Positions 48,500-60,110 of a stretch of 64,000 nt of DNA are shown piece after piece. Position 1 is the first letter of the stretch, and each line of letters starts with the position of its first letter. The notes beneath the pieces are model-generated. The model saw nothing but the letters and a program-made list of their open reading frames with translations. It was not told the origin of the DNA and did no database searches. The DNA is taken from NCBI GenBank assembly GCA_003508835.1, contig PUFA01000072.1, forward strand, positions 2,542,001 to 2,606,000, given 5' to 3'. The position numbers were made by a program, and so were the translations under genes. Origin of the DNA: Eonycteris spelaea. Lineage: Eukaryota > Chordata > Mammalia > Chiroptera > Pteropodidae.

Positions 48500-48720
48500 T
48501 CATGAGCTGTCTAGACCCGCATGGTCCAATAAGGAGCCACTGGCCAAGTGTGGCTACTGAGCATTTGAACACCGAGATGTGCTCTGGGTCTAAATTACAC
48601 ATTGGATTCTGAAGACTTGGTGCCAAAAAATGCAAACTATCTCATTAATAATTTTTTATTTTGGATCTATTAAGTTAAATAAAAATATATTAAAATTAAT
48701 TGTACCTGTTTTACGTTTTT
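48500..48720. mobile_element. Old DNA-transposon remnant (MER, hAT-like)
   Basis: CATGGTCCAATAAGGAGCCA, then AAGTGTGGCTACTGAGCATT and ATTAAAATTAATTGTACCTG match a common medium-reiterated element. The exact family was not recalled. Confidence 0.5.
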
Positions 48721-49589
48721 AAAATGTGGTGGCTTAATGCAGTTGGCTTGCATTTCAGTTCTGCTGGAACGGACTAGTGCTGGTCTAGACCCTCTCATGG
48801 GCTCCCATGACCCGCCTCTGGTTCCCTGGCTTTTGTTGGCCAAGGGAGCCAGCTTCGGGCTGAGGACCAGGATCCGAGGCCACAGAATGGGTGGTGAGGA
48901 CCTCCTGTGTCTGTCCCCATTGAAGCATGTGTCTTTGGCACGGGTGGACCAAGGGTGGCTTGCAGCCACGCCTGGGGGATTGCCAGACATCCTGGAACCC
49001 CGGGCAAGGGGCCCCTGGAATGGCAATTTGGTTTCCCAGAGTGAAGACACTCACAAAAGGAGAGGCTGACTTGGCAAGAGGTCTCTAGTTGGCCGATCTC
49101 CCTGCAGCACATGGGAGGTTGGACTTCAGCTTCAAAGGCAGACCCGCCAGCAGGGTCACTGTCATTCAGTTTTACCGTGATGTGTCATTATGATCATTAC
49201 TATCACACTTACATGAGCCGGCTGCTTGGGGGAGGTGTGTGTCAGGGTGTTATAAATAGTTGCCTGTCTTATAAAGTGGGGCATGAATGAGCTTTCTCCC
49301 CGCCTGGGCACAGGACCAGGAGCGAAAGGGGCTTGGGAAGCAGCTTCTCAACTCTTACCAGGCCAAAGGCCCACGGCGGCTGGGAGGGTGTCACTCCAAG
49401 GCCACCCAGCCTTCCGTCCTCTGCCAGGGCTATACGCGGGAAGGCCTCCCAAAGAGGGTGGGGCCTCAGAAGCTTTCAGGGAGAAGGTGGGGCAGCGAGG
49501 CAAGGCTTGAGATGCCACTGGCGGTAGCAACGATGGCGGTCACCAGTGTCACCATCGTGACATTCGGCACGCTCCAGGCGCCTTAGCTC

Positions 49590-49745
49590 TTTTAGCTTAC
49601 TCAGCCCTCTCAAGACCCTGACCGGGTAGGGGCACCCCGCTCCAGAGATGAGGAAAAGAAGCACAAAAAGGCGAAGGGGCTTGCCCAGGGTCACCCAGCT
49701 AGTAAGTGGCCAGGCTGGGATTTGAACCCTGGGTGTCTGGCCTTG
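49590..49745 (-). repeat. MIR-like fragment
   Basis: GGGGCTTGCCCAGGGTCACC, then CAGCTAGTAAGTGGCCAGGC and GGGATTTGAACCCTGGGTGT are the reverse MIR core. Confidence 0.8.
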
Positions 49746-50844
49746 GCCTACACACATTTGACCATTTTTATAAACTGATGGTACATCAGTTCTCAAACCA
49801 GTATGGTTCCCTAGACAGCTGTGGCAGGAAATGGCCCAATTAAGGTGACTTTGGCCAAAAAAAAAAAAAAAAAGGGTTCAAATGCTTAACAGGATCAAAG
49901 CAGCCATGAAGTGTACTCCACTCAGGAAGGCTGGTTCTGAAGGCTTCGTCTCACAAGACCCCTGTGACCGTAACATGGGTGCGAAGAGACGTGCTCTCCC
50001 ACCCCTGGCTGCTGGACTTTCACTCGGCTCTGCTCTTCCTTCTCACGTTACATTTCGTTTACTCGCCAAACCTCCGGAGCCCATTCAAAAGCAAATGGCC
50101 TGACCACGCAGGCTCCTTCCGGGCTGCCACCCCAAAACCACCCGGACCTCGACGCGTAAAACACACTCACGTCATTTCACTGTCTCAGAGAACCCCAAAT
50201 CATCCCCTTCTCAAAAATGATGCTACCTGTCCAAACAGCACCGTCTGGGGAGAAGGAAGACGGGCCTTCCTTTGGGGCTGTTCCAGCCTGACGGTTGGGA
50301 CTCTGAGTTCACTAAACGTCCCCTCCGGCCCCCCCACCGGCGCCCAACAGCCCCAGGGCCTCGCAGCTCCTGGAGCCTCTCCCACCTGATGTCGTCGTGG
50401 AGACGGCTTCTCCGCCCCGACTCAGCCCCAGACTCTTCCCGGCAGGGGCTGGGCCGTCCTTCCGTGCGCCCAGCACCCGCACCACCCCCAGCACAACGAC
50501 GCTCCCTCAGGCGGTGTGGGGGGATGAGAGGATCCCACACCGCAGACAGCACCGACCTCTTCAGTGGCAAAGCCCAAAGGGCTCGCGGGATTGCTGGCTG
50601 GCCGAGGCTGCAGGGGACCTTGGAAAAGCCATCGTGTGCTTGGAGGTCCCTGGGTGGTCAGTGGCAAGGTCCGTGTCCTCTTCCTGTGGCACTCGGCCTA
50701 GTGCAGAGTGTGACCAACGGCGTGGCGAGGGAGGCACCCACAACTCTCGGCCTAAAATGCTCCCCAGTCAAGCGCATCCCAGGCCAGAACACCGGAAGGG
50801 GATGCCAGGGAAGCACATGGCGGTGGCCGCGCTCCAGACCTGAC

Positions 50845-51000
50845 TGCCGGTGTCCAGCGCTGCTGCTCGGGAGCTGTGTGGCCTCGGGCAAGTTGCTTAG
50901 CCTCTCTGAGGTTCCCTTTCTTCCTCTGTGAAAGAGGAATCCCAGCCCCCATCTGGCGAGCATGTGGTGGGGGATTACACGGCACAGGTAGAGTAAAATG
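50845..51000 (+). repeat. MIR
   Basis: GAGCTGTGTGGCCTCGGGCA, AGTTGCTTAGCCTCTCTGAG, and TTCTTCCTCTGTGAAAGAGG are the MIR core. Confidence 0.85.
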
Positions 51001-51469
51001 TGTTTACTCTGGGGGAGCTGAATATATATCACTCCATAGTATCCAACACCAGAAATAAGACTGGCCCCTGGACACGGCAGGCAAGGGGAGAGTGATCTAC
51101 GGCAAATAAACTAGAGCCGGCTCACAGCAGGACAAAGGAAACATGTGTCATGATTAACGTCGTGCGAGATGATACTAATACGTATTAAAGACTCTGAAAT
51201 GAGCGTTGGCACGGGGAAATCCTCAGTGACACAGAATCTTCCATGCAATCTCTCGGCCACTATTAGCTTCTTATGGGCTGGACGCTATTCCAGGCGGGGG
51301 ATGCAGAAATGAAGAAGTTTAAGCATCCCCCCTCTCATGCAATTAAATCAATGTCTACCAGGCCGCAAAACTTCAGCTTTCTCCCTTTTCGTGGTCTTAA
51401 TGCAGCACACCCTGCGCCCCCTTCCTCCTCCCCTCACTCCCACTGTTCACGGCTGACGCACACTTCTTT

Positions 51470-51710
51470 GGGCTGGGCACTGTGCTAGGCACAGGGATTA
51501 GGAATCTAACCGGTCTTCGGTCACGCCACCTGGAACGTGCCCGATCTCGTCCAATCTCCGAAGCTAAACAGGGTCGGGCCTGGTTAGTGCTTTGAACGGG
51601 AGACCACCTAGGAGGACCAGGTGCTGTAGGCGTTAAAAACACCAACAACAAAAGGATTCTAATTGGGGAGAGACAGAGGTGAAAACGGATAGATGCACTA
51701 AAATGTGATA
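51470..51710 (-). repeat. L2 fragment hosting the 5S insertion
   Basis: GGGCACTGTGCTAGGCACAG lies left of the 5S copy and ATTCTAATTGGGGAGAGACA lies right of it, both parts of the L2 3' terminal region in reverse orientation. Confidence 0.6.
51513..51634 (+). pseudogene. 5S rRNA retropseudogene
   Basis: A 122-base copy of 5S rRNA with scattered mismatches. CCCGATCTCGTCCAATCTCC, GAAGCTAAACAGGGTCGGGC and CTGGTTAGTGCTTTGAACGG match the gene, and it ends GTGCTGTAGGCGTT. An A-rich tail (51,635-51,652) follows. Imperfect target-site duplications, AGGAATCTAACCG at 51,500-51,512 and AGGATTCTAATTG at 51,653-51,665, abut its start and tail. These are marks of L1-driven retroposition. The internal control region is mutated and there is no T-run at the end, so transcription is unlikely. 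Confidence 0.93.
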
Positions 51711-52130
51711 CCGCAGATCAAGAATCTTAGTATACGGATCACCTAAGAAATATCTGCGGCATTTGAAATTTGTGGATAAGATGCATTCTACGAGTATAAA
51801 GAAAACTGCGGTAAGATGAGAATGGTTCAGTCTGGAGTCCAAACTACATTATGTCCTATTAGACAACAATCGTGGCTCTCGCTAGGCTTGAAGAGAACAG
51901 AAAGTGACTTTTCTAATGGCAATAAAAGTGCTTTAAGATCTATTCATAGTAACCACCCCCTCTGCAGCCCAGCCCGGCCGGTGTCACTGCACTGAGCGGA
52001 AAGCGAAAAGCAGGACAAGCTCAGCCCTGCTCCCCCAAAAGGCCAGAAGAAGATGGACTGGCACAAAAATGGCTTGAAATCATTCGCCCGGGCTTTAAAG
52101 AGCAATTAATGCGAAAGAAAAACGGGAAGG

Positions 52131-52158
52131 AGGGAGGGAGGGAGGGAGGAGGGAGGGA
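52131..52158 (+). repeat. (GGGA)n tract
   Basis: About seven GGGA units with one interruption. Confidence 0.93.
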
Positions 52159-52269
52159 AGGGAAAAGCAAAGCTTAAAGCCTGCCGATTGCAGACCCTTC
52201 CCAGCACTACCCCAGGCTCTCATTTAGAAGGGAAAGGCCACACTGGCCGCATTTATTTTTAAATTAGTT

Positions 52270-53095
52270 ACTATTATTTTTTTGTTTGTTTAAAAAAGAG
52301 AAGTTTTAGGTTTGGCAAAACTGCGTGGGCAGTACGTTCCCACGTACGCCCTTGTCTTCGCGCCTGACCTCCCCTGCGGGTCGACATCTCTCACCAGGGT
52401 GTCACATCTGTTATAACTGATGAGCGTGCCCCGTCACGTCGTCACCACGCGCAGCCCCTCGTCCGCATCGCAGGTCACCCTTGGTGCGGCGACGGTCCAG
52501 GGTTTTGAAACGTATCGTGACGTGCACCCGCCCCTGTCCATCACTCAGAACAGTTGCACCGGCCTCGAGACCCTCTGTGCTCTGCCTACGCACCACCCCC
52601 CCGACCGCTGGCGACCGCTGATCTTGCTGTCGCCACGGTTTTGCCTTTTCCAGAACGCCACAGAGCTGAAATTGTAAAGTGTGCGGTCTTTCCCGATCGG
52701 CTCCTTCCACTTAGTAATGTGCCGTTAAGGTTCCTCCGTGTCGTTTTCATGGCTGGAACAGTTTCTTTCTTTTTCAGGGCTGAGTAACATTCCATGATCT
52801 GGAGGCACCGGAAAAATTATCTGGTGCCTCCAGATCATGGAATCTCATTTGTCTCCTCGCCCACTGAAGGACATCTTGGTTGCTTCCAAGTCTTGGCAGT
52901 TACGGATGAAGCTGCTATACACGTCCGCGTGCAGGTTTTTGTGCGGACACGTTTTCAGTTCGTTTGGGGAAATACGTAGGGGCAGAACTGCTGGCTCGTA
53001 TTGTCGAGACTACGCTGCGCTTTGTAAGACACTGCCAAACTGTCTTCGCACGTGGCTGTACGAATTCTGAAGGGACCACAAGTAGCATTCTGCGT
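52270..53095 (-). repeat. L1 fragment, minus orientation, unusually CpG-rich
   Basis: Follows the antisense L1 order: GAACGCCACAGAGCTGAAAT, GCTGAGTAACATTCCATGAT, AGGACATCTTGGTTGCTTCC, GATGAAGCTGCTATACACGT, GAAATACGTAGGGGCAGAAC and GACACTGCCAAACTGTCTTC. The left half is full of CpG where the family is AT-rich. Confidence 0.85.
52789..52843. repeat. Perfect 21-bp inverted repeat with a 13-base loop
   Basis: The arm at 52,789-52,809 (ATTCCATGATCTGGAGGCAC plus C) is the exact reverse complement of 52,823-52,843. It sits inside the L1 fragment, replacing the expected L1 text after ACATTCCAT. Confidence 0.97.
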
Positions 53096-53629
53096 ACAGG
53101 GCCAGCCGCTCGATCTGGCAGGCAGACAGATGCCACCTGCGCCCGGAGTTTCTCTGATTCCAGAATGTGCGCTGTGGACGGTGCGGCATGATTTTCTGTG
53201 ACCCTCCGAAGAAGGCATCGATCACACTGAGCGGCATGGGGGCGAAAATGTCCTCATTTCAAGTCTCCGTGTGATTCGTCCAAGTAGGCGCGCATCTCTG
53301 ACGTGGGCTGATCTCTCTCCGGCTCCTCTGCAACGTTTGTTGTCATGGAAGACGTCAGGAAGCGGACGATGCAGTGGCCGGGGCAGGGACAACAACATCC
53401 TCATGGATGGGTTACGCAAACTCTTCAGCCCAATACCCGACGAACGCCTATCACTTCTTGCTCCATCGAGTAAATTAAATACCTCTTTATACTGTCTCTT
53501 CTCCCAACCTGGTATTTTCAAGAACCTCTTTATGACGAGATGCACTGAGAATGTGATACTAATAGCAGAGGTCAGATTTTGATCCAGGCTCCCTCTGGAC
53601 GTGGTCTTTAGGCCACGCTGGGCTGAGCG

Positions 53630-53745
53630 CCACGCCTATCTGCTACTGGGGAAATCGAGGCATGGCACGCTCACGGGTGGCGACGCACAGTGGGAACGTG
53701 GCAGAACCAGGATTCACCCGGGTCTGGCTTTCTCTCTCTCATGAT
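53630..53745 (-). repeat. MIR-like fragment
   Basis: GGGGAAATCGAGGCATGGCA, then GTGGCAGAACCAGGATTCAC and CCGGGTCTGGC are the reverse MIR theme. Confidence 0.6.
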
Positions 53746-54099
53746 GCCTGCCTACTCCGTGTAAGCAGGCGCTGCGGATGGGACAGGGACATCTGACATA
53801 CGACCTCTGAGACTTTCCTTCCTTCCGGTTCTATGTGATGAGAGACTTAACGACGGTGACTGCGAACGTATAAAATACATCTGCATCACAACTGAACGGA
53901 CGTGGCCCAAATCTAAGACTCCACGCCGCCTCTGGGACACCTCTAACATCTGGGGGTTGCGGGGCGGCGGGGACGGGGGGGACACCGGGGCAAGAGCAGC
54001 TGGGCCCACACGCCAAACGCGCCAGACCGCCCTAACGCGCTGTTAAATGCAGCACGTCCTCTCCTCCCGCCCTGACAGGTGCCTTCCGGTCCCGGTCAC

Positions 54100-54260
54100 C
54101 TCAGGGCGCCCTCGCAGACCACCACAGACCGAGTGGCCGAGACGACTTCAGTTCTCCGTCTCCCAGTTCTGGAGGCCGGGAGACATGGCTCACCCCACTT
54201 CTCTTGCCAGCCCCTCCTCAGCACATCCATGGAGGGCCTTGTGCACCCCGGCCTCACGTC
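54100..54260 (-). mobile_element. MaLR-type LTR fragment
   Basis: CTCCGTCTCCCAGTTCTGGA and GGCCGGGAGACATGG recall the reverse MLT-type LTR. Tentative. Confidence 0.35.
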
Positions 54261-54589
54261 CAAGCTCGGTTCCAGTGTCCCCTGTGAACGGCCACCCACC
54301 GACACAGGAGTGCACACGCCAGCGGGGTCGTGTCCCTGGAAGGTTGGACCTTGGGCAGAGTCCCCACAGGTCTTGGAAGGGAATCCTCAGGCCCCGGGTG
54401 GGCATGTCCCTTTGGCCCTACAGACCTCAGGCCCTCACAGGAGAGCTCAGGTGAGGCGGGCCACAGAAGACTCCTCTAAAATTGGGGACAGCACACTGTA
54501 GCTGGCAGGCCAGACCCCGCCTGCCTCCTGCTTGTGTGCAGCCTGTGAGCTAAGCATATACTTCTGAGGCTTTTAAATGCAAAACGTAA

Positions 54590-54725
54590 AAAAGACTATC
54601 AGCCTTTGGCAAGAACAGTCACTTAATTTTGCCTCTTGGCAAAATCTAAAATGTAGATTGAGGCGAAGCCTAAAATATTTACTCTTTAGCCCTCCACAGA
54701 ATAAGTTTGCTGATCCCGGCTCTGA
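54590..54725 (+). mobile_element. MER20-like hAT fragment
   Basis: GCGAAGCCTAAAATATTTAC, then AGCCCTCCACAGAATAAGTT and TGCTGATCCCGGCTC match the end of this element. Confidence 0.65.
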
Positions 54726-54879
54726 AACACGGGGTGGGGGGGGGCCCTGCTTGCCTGGGTCCTCAGAGCCTTTGACACTGCCCCATTCGGGGGTGCTGTG
54801 TTGAGGATGCTTGCACTGGCCGGCACAGCAAAACCAGCAGCCCCCAAAGAGGGCTGCAGGGCGCCTGCCCGTCCTGGGC

Positions 54880-55200
54880 GCCCTCCGGCAGCGTGACGAT
54901 GCCACGCCTCCCTGGGAACCGGGCTGTGACCTACAGAATGTGGTGGGAGGGACACGGTGAGGTTCCAGGTGCAGCTTTAGCGGCCTTGTGACTTCTCTTT
55001 GGCCCACGGGGAAAACTGCGGAATGATGAGAGCCCCAGGGGAGGAGGACCCACCGGGGCTTGGCCAACGGGCAGCAGCCCGAGGCCATCCTGGGTCCTCC
55101 AGTGCCAGCGGCAGTCAGAGGCCAGCCCTGCCGCGTCCTGTTCCCACGATTGCTGTTTTAAGCCGTTAAGTTGTACGGTAGTCACCCAGCAACGGATCCT
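54880..55200 (+). mobile_element. LTR remnant, probably MaLR
   Basis: Right end reads TGCTGTTTTAAGCCGTTAAG then TTGTACGGTAGTCACCCAGC, the conserved 3' end of these LTRs. No viral genes. Confidence 0.5.
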
Positions 55201-55889
55201 GTCCAGTCATGGGCCGAAATTTAGGAAGTGCTTCCTCCGAGGCAGGCTAAGCTCACGACGGGCCAAACTTAATCTGCAAAGTCATGCGTTGAGGAAGGTG
55301 CTATGATTATTCCATTTACGGCTGTCACTCCAAGCCCTGACAAGGGCAGGACGATAGCCCAGAGGTCGCTAGGCATAACGAAGAGCCAGCCCCCTGAAAC
55401 CAACCGGGGACTCGCTCCAGGGGTGGACGCCAAGTCTGCACCGGGCGAACATACAACCTAGCACCTAAAGCCCTGTCATGGGGCCCCTCGTCTCTCTCCA
55501 AGTGGTTCTCAGACTCGACCGCCGCAGCCCTTGCCACTGGTCTCTCTTGGGGTGGCAGGCGTGCGTGAGGGGGCTGGTGCTCAGGAAGAGTGGGGCAGGA
55601 GCCACAGCTCGGCGCCCACTGTGGAGGCCTGCACGTCCCGGGCCTCCTCTGCGGAACGGGGAGCTGTTCGCAGGGGAACTGGGCAGCGTGCCACGCCACA
55701 CGATGACCGCTGAGGGTGGAGGCGTGAGCTGGGGCTGAGGGGCACATTTCGTGCCTGTGAGAGCGTTACGGCGAGAGAAAACATTTTCCGGAACCGGGAG
55801 GTCTCACAGGCTAGTGGGTCTTTTTACAGTTGTCCCTGGAGACAGAGCAACAAGCAAGACACTGAGTGGGGCGTCGGTCACTGATGGCA

Positions 55890-56090
55890 TCAGGGCCATG
55901 GGCCTGCACTTTGAGCCCAGGATCCCGGCACTGCCACCTGCTACCCATGAGCTGCGGACAGGTCACCTCTCTGGTCCACGTCTCCTTTTCCTTGTCTCTA
56001 AAACAGGAATGATACCACTTCCCCTAGGGGACTATTTATTGTCAGAACCAAGCAAGGTAGCAGATGTCAGTGTGTTGTGTGTATGAGGAG
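55890..56090 (+). repeat. MIR
   Basis: GAGCTGCGGACAGGTCACCT, then CCTTGTCTCTAAAACAGGAA and TGATACCACTTCCCC follow the MIR core. Confidence 0.75.
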
Positions 56091-56301
56091 GTGAAATGAG
56101 GTGAGCAAGACACCCAGTCCCCCACCGCCCCCCATCGCCTGGGCAATTCTGCAAAGCAAACGGTGGAACAGTATGGAAATCTCTGACCCATTTTCACAGG
56201 ATTTACACAAATCCCAAATGATAGTCAATTAATGCATCTATAGATCATGGAGGGGAAGACATCAGGGAGTCGTCAGGGTTCCGGTCAGGAAGGTGCTATG
56301 A

Positions 56302-56375
56302 TCCGTCAGGGTCAGGGTCAGGGTCGGGGTCAGGGCCAGGGTTCCGGGCCTGGGTCAGGGTTCTGGGCCTGAGAC
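56302..56375 (+). repeat. GGGTCA (TCAGGG) hexamer tandem array, degenerate
   Basis: Four perfect or near-perfect TCAGGG units, then CGGGGTCAGGGCCAGGGTTC and repeats of CCTGGGTCAGGGTTC. Units drift towards 12-15 bases at the right. Confidence 0.9.
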
Positions 56376-57869
56376 AGCAGCTTGTCAGCATTTGGAGGAG
56401 GCGTCCTCTGCGTAGCAGCTCAGCTGTTACCTGTGGTCCCTTCCTCTCGGGACAACAGTGGGTCGGCCCTGGGTTCGGAGCCTTGAATTGGGGCCGTGGG
56501 AAAAATTAACAGATCTCTTGGCACCTTGGGTTCATCTTTTGGACACTGGAGCCAATAACACTATCGTTGCAGAGCTGATTGCCGAAGTCAACAAAAATAA
56601 GATCAACGAGGCCCTCTGCTCTGGGTCGAGCCGGTGGCAGGCATTCGTGAAGGGGCAGGCAACCCGCACGGAGCTGGTTCTGTGTGGAGGGAACATCGGA
56701 AGGAGGGGTCTGGAGGACACGCTGGCCCACAGCTGTTTTGTGAACCCCAGCACTGCAGAGGGTGCCGAATATTCCAGAAGAACAGGGCTAAACGGATTAA
56801 ATCTGGGCCCAACCGGGAGAAGTACGATGCAGATGATAAAGCATCTGAGATAATATAACCACCATCATTCCTGAGAAGATCCACGCAGAGGCACACGATT
56901 CAAGGGAGAACTCAAAGGAAAGCCTGGCTCTGGCTCTTCAAATGCTTCTGGGAGGGGAAGCGGCTGCTTTATTTTCTCCTTTGCCGTTGGAGTCATCAGA
57001 CTGTGACTTTGCACAGAGAGACGGTGGCCTTTGACAGAAGGAAGGCCACCCTTGGGTTTATCCCTCTCTCTCTTCACTCGGTGCTCTTTGCTCCTGCCCA
57101 CGCCGGCGCGGTGCGGGGCCCCCGCGGTTCAGAAGGGCTGATCGCGGAGGGGCCCCCGGCGGGCGCTGAGAGGCTTCCCTCCCTCCATCTCACCTCCCCC
57201 TGTCTTCTCCGTTTGGCACGTAATTTACCGCCTGACTGCCCGGCTGAGTGCACCGTTATTCTCTCATATAACTTTAAGATCCTCTTTTCTTCTCTAAGCC
57301 TTTCTACAACCCTTTCCCCCCAGGCCAGGACGAGTCTCTGAGCTGTTACCACTGGGGCAACGTGGGAAGTGCGGGGGACCCCGGCCGATGTCCCACCAAC
57401 CTTCAGATGTTCAGGTGCTGCCTGCCGCCCCCCGCCCCAGCCCCCCACCATCGGCTCTGCCAGTTGCCGAGGTGAGGCGTGAGGCCGTCCTCTGAACTCC
57501 GCCCCACGCCACCCGCCTCGTCGCCCTTGCAATGCCGGCCCCCCGGAGTGCCCCAATTCCACAGCCTTCGTCTCGGCCGGCTGGCAGCTGCGTCTCCCCC
57601 ACCAGGGCCACGTCTAGGAACGGCACGTCACGTCATTCGCTCCGGGTCCACCTGCCTATCCGGGCGCCGCTCCAGACCCAGGGCAGGGGCTCGTCGCTAA
57701 ACACAGACAAAGATGCTGCCGTGCGGGGCTCACTGGGACGGGCAGACAAGAGACACACACGAGGACGCGACCTGGTCTCCCCGAGGGCGACGCGCGCCTC
57801 GAAGGGAGACAGGGCAGGGGTCAGGAGCGCGGGGTGGGCCCAGAGGTTTGCAGCTTTACACAGGAGTGC

Positions 57870-57980
57870 CAAGAGAGGTGGCCTCCCTGAGGTGACCTCT
57901 GAGCTAAGGCTCGAAGGAGGTGAGGGAGGGAAGCCCCGCTGATAGCTGGGGAAGGACACCCCAGGGAGGTATCCAGGACG
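57870..57980 (-). repeat. L2 fragment, minus orientation
   Basis: GGTGGCCTCCCTGAGGTGAC, then CTCTGAGCTAAGGCTCGAAG is the L2 phrase around GGCCTCTCTGAGGAGGTGAC. Confidence 0.75.
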
Positions 57981-59974
57981 CCACAGCGCCCCGCTTCTGC
58001 CTCTGCCGCTGTGTGCGTCTCTCACGCTTCCCTTTTTCCTCACACGCCTAATACGTGGCGCCCATCCCCCACCCAAATGTGCCCCTTGACCCCTTTAGAA
58101 GAGAGATCACAGCTGATACGGCCCGGCCCACTGGCTGAATCTTACCTGCATACGTTTCTCTTAACATATATTCAAGCCAACTTTGGACACTGTGGCAAAT
58201 TTTACATAAGAATGCAGAGTTCCGGCTGCCCTCATGGCAGCACTGGGCCCGCCTTCCTACAGGAGAGGCCAGGACCCCCGGCTCTCTGAACTCAGCGAGC
58301 CCGCGACACCCCCAGCAGTGTGCACAGCTGCTTACAGAGCTGGCTGCGGGGGCGGCAAGGTGCCTGTGGACTTCTCCCCTGGCTCGCAGGCTATGTTGGA
58401 GGTGCCATCTGTGACTGCCGAGGGGGATACCGTCTCTAAACCTGCGTCTGTCCTGGGCTGCGGTGGCCCGTTTCTAACTGCCCCCAGCCCCAGACCCTCC
58501 AGCCAGCCCCCTGGGGCTCTGCTGTCCTCCCAAGCATGCCGAGGCGAGGAGGCACTTGCTGAATACCTGCCCGGCCCATGACACGTGAGGGAGAGGGGCT
58601 CGGGTGTTGGTGGTTCACCGCTGGCTTTGGAGGGATCTGCCCGGTATTCACGGCTGGAACGCAGCCCTTCTGGGGGGACCCAGCCGAGGAGGCATCGCCG
58701 AAGTCTCTCCCACTGTCACGTCCCGTCAGAGTCTCCCGAAGAGCCCCAGCAGCTAGCTGTGGAAGTGCTTCGCCAGAGCTCTGAGCTTTCAAGCAACTGA
58801 GGGGAGTCTGAGGGGCGGTTCTGAGCAACGGGAAACGGTCGCAGACTACGGTGAGGAGAGATGCAGCCGGCAAGGGCCCCGGGGGCTCTGTGTGCCCCTG
58901 TGCCCCTGTGGGGACGTGGGCGCGGCCACAAAGGCGAGGCCACGCATGCTGGATGGGGGAGTGGTGCAACCAAGGAGGGCTGTCCCCAGAGGAGGGTCTC
59001 AGTGACCCGGTGCCCCCCCAACCGCGACAGAGCCCGGTGGTGGCGATAGTAAAGGAGATGCCGAGAAGCTCGCCGCAGCAACTCTGAACGGTCCGGGCGA
59101 GCGGAAGCGAATGAAGTCATGCCCGACCCAGGCAGTGGCAAGCAGAGAGGCTTTGCTTCCGCGACCTTTGATGACCCCGGCCCCGTGTTTGGGACTAATC
59201 GCATGACAGGTTACGTCGGTTTCTGTTCCGGGGACAGCGTACGGCATTCCAACAAAGGGTTGTAATGTAGTTCTTGTTTGCGCCCGGACTGCTGATGGCT
59301 GAAGGGTCTGAGCGTGACGCCGAATACACGTGCCTTTTAAAAACTGTGCTGTGTAAAGTGAGATGACGCAAAGCCACCTTGACACATGGCCTCAACAGTG
59401 TGAGGTCGGGGTTCCGCCAGGCGGTGCCAGGTTCCGTTTGAAATTTATTGACAGCCTGCTCGGGCGCAGAAGCCACTGTCTTCAGACCCCCTGGTACAGC
59501 AGCGGCGGAACTGACAGGTGCTGCGCCGTGACCTGGAGTTCTCCGTTCCGAGGGTCACCCGAGCAGGGTCGTGGACTTCATCTGGTTATTAATTGATGAT
59601 CGCTGGCACACCCTCTGCCATGTATCTACATTGAGTTATGGTACCAGCTAAAATTATAGGTGGGAATGAAACTTGTGTATCATCCATTATCGTGTGTAAT
59701 CAGTAAACGATGTGATACCCTGTTGAGAAAAACAACAACAACAAAAAAACCAGCTGGGACACAATCCTGAGTCGCTGTCTGCGTGAGCGATGACAAGGCC
59801 TGACCCTGCCCCAGGCCCGACTGCACTTCGGATGGATGGATGTCCATCTCCGACGTGCCGTCCAACAGAAGATGGTCTACGCCACCCTCGTGCTCATTTT
59901 CGACTGCCCTGTCCCTCAGGGGGTTCTCTCCTGTCCCCGGAGATGGCACAATACGGGGAAGGCACGTCCGGTCT

Positions 59975-60110
59975 CTGGGGTTGGAGGGTCTTGAGTCCTA
60001 ATCCCACCTTGCCTGTTACCAGCTGTGTGTGACCCTGGGCAAGTCACTGAACGTCGTCTGCTCAGGGAGAAAATGTGGCAACGCAGAAGATGTGCTTTGG
60101 GGGGGCGGAG
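59975..60110 (+). repeat. MIR
   Basis: GGAGGGTCTTGAGTCCTAAT, then CAGCTGTGTGTGACCCTGGG and CAAGTCACTGAACGTCGTC are the MIR core. Confidence 0.85.
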
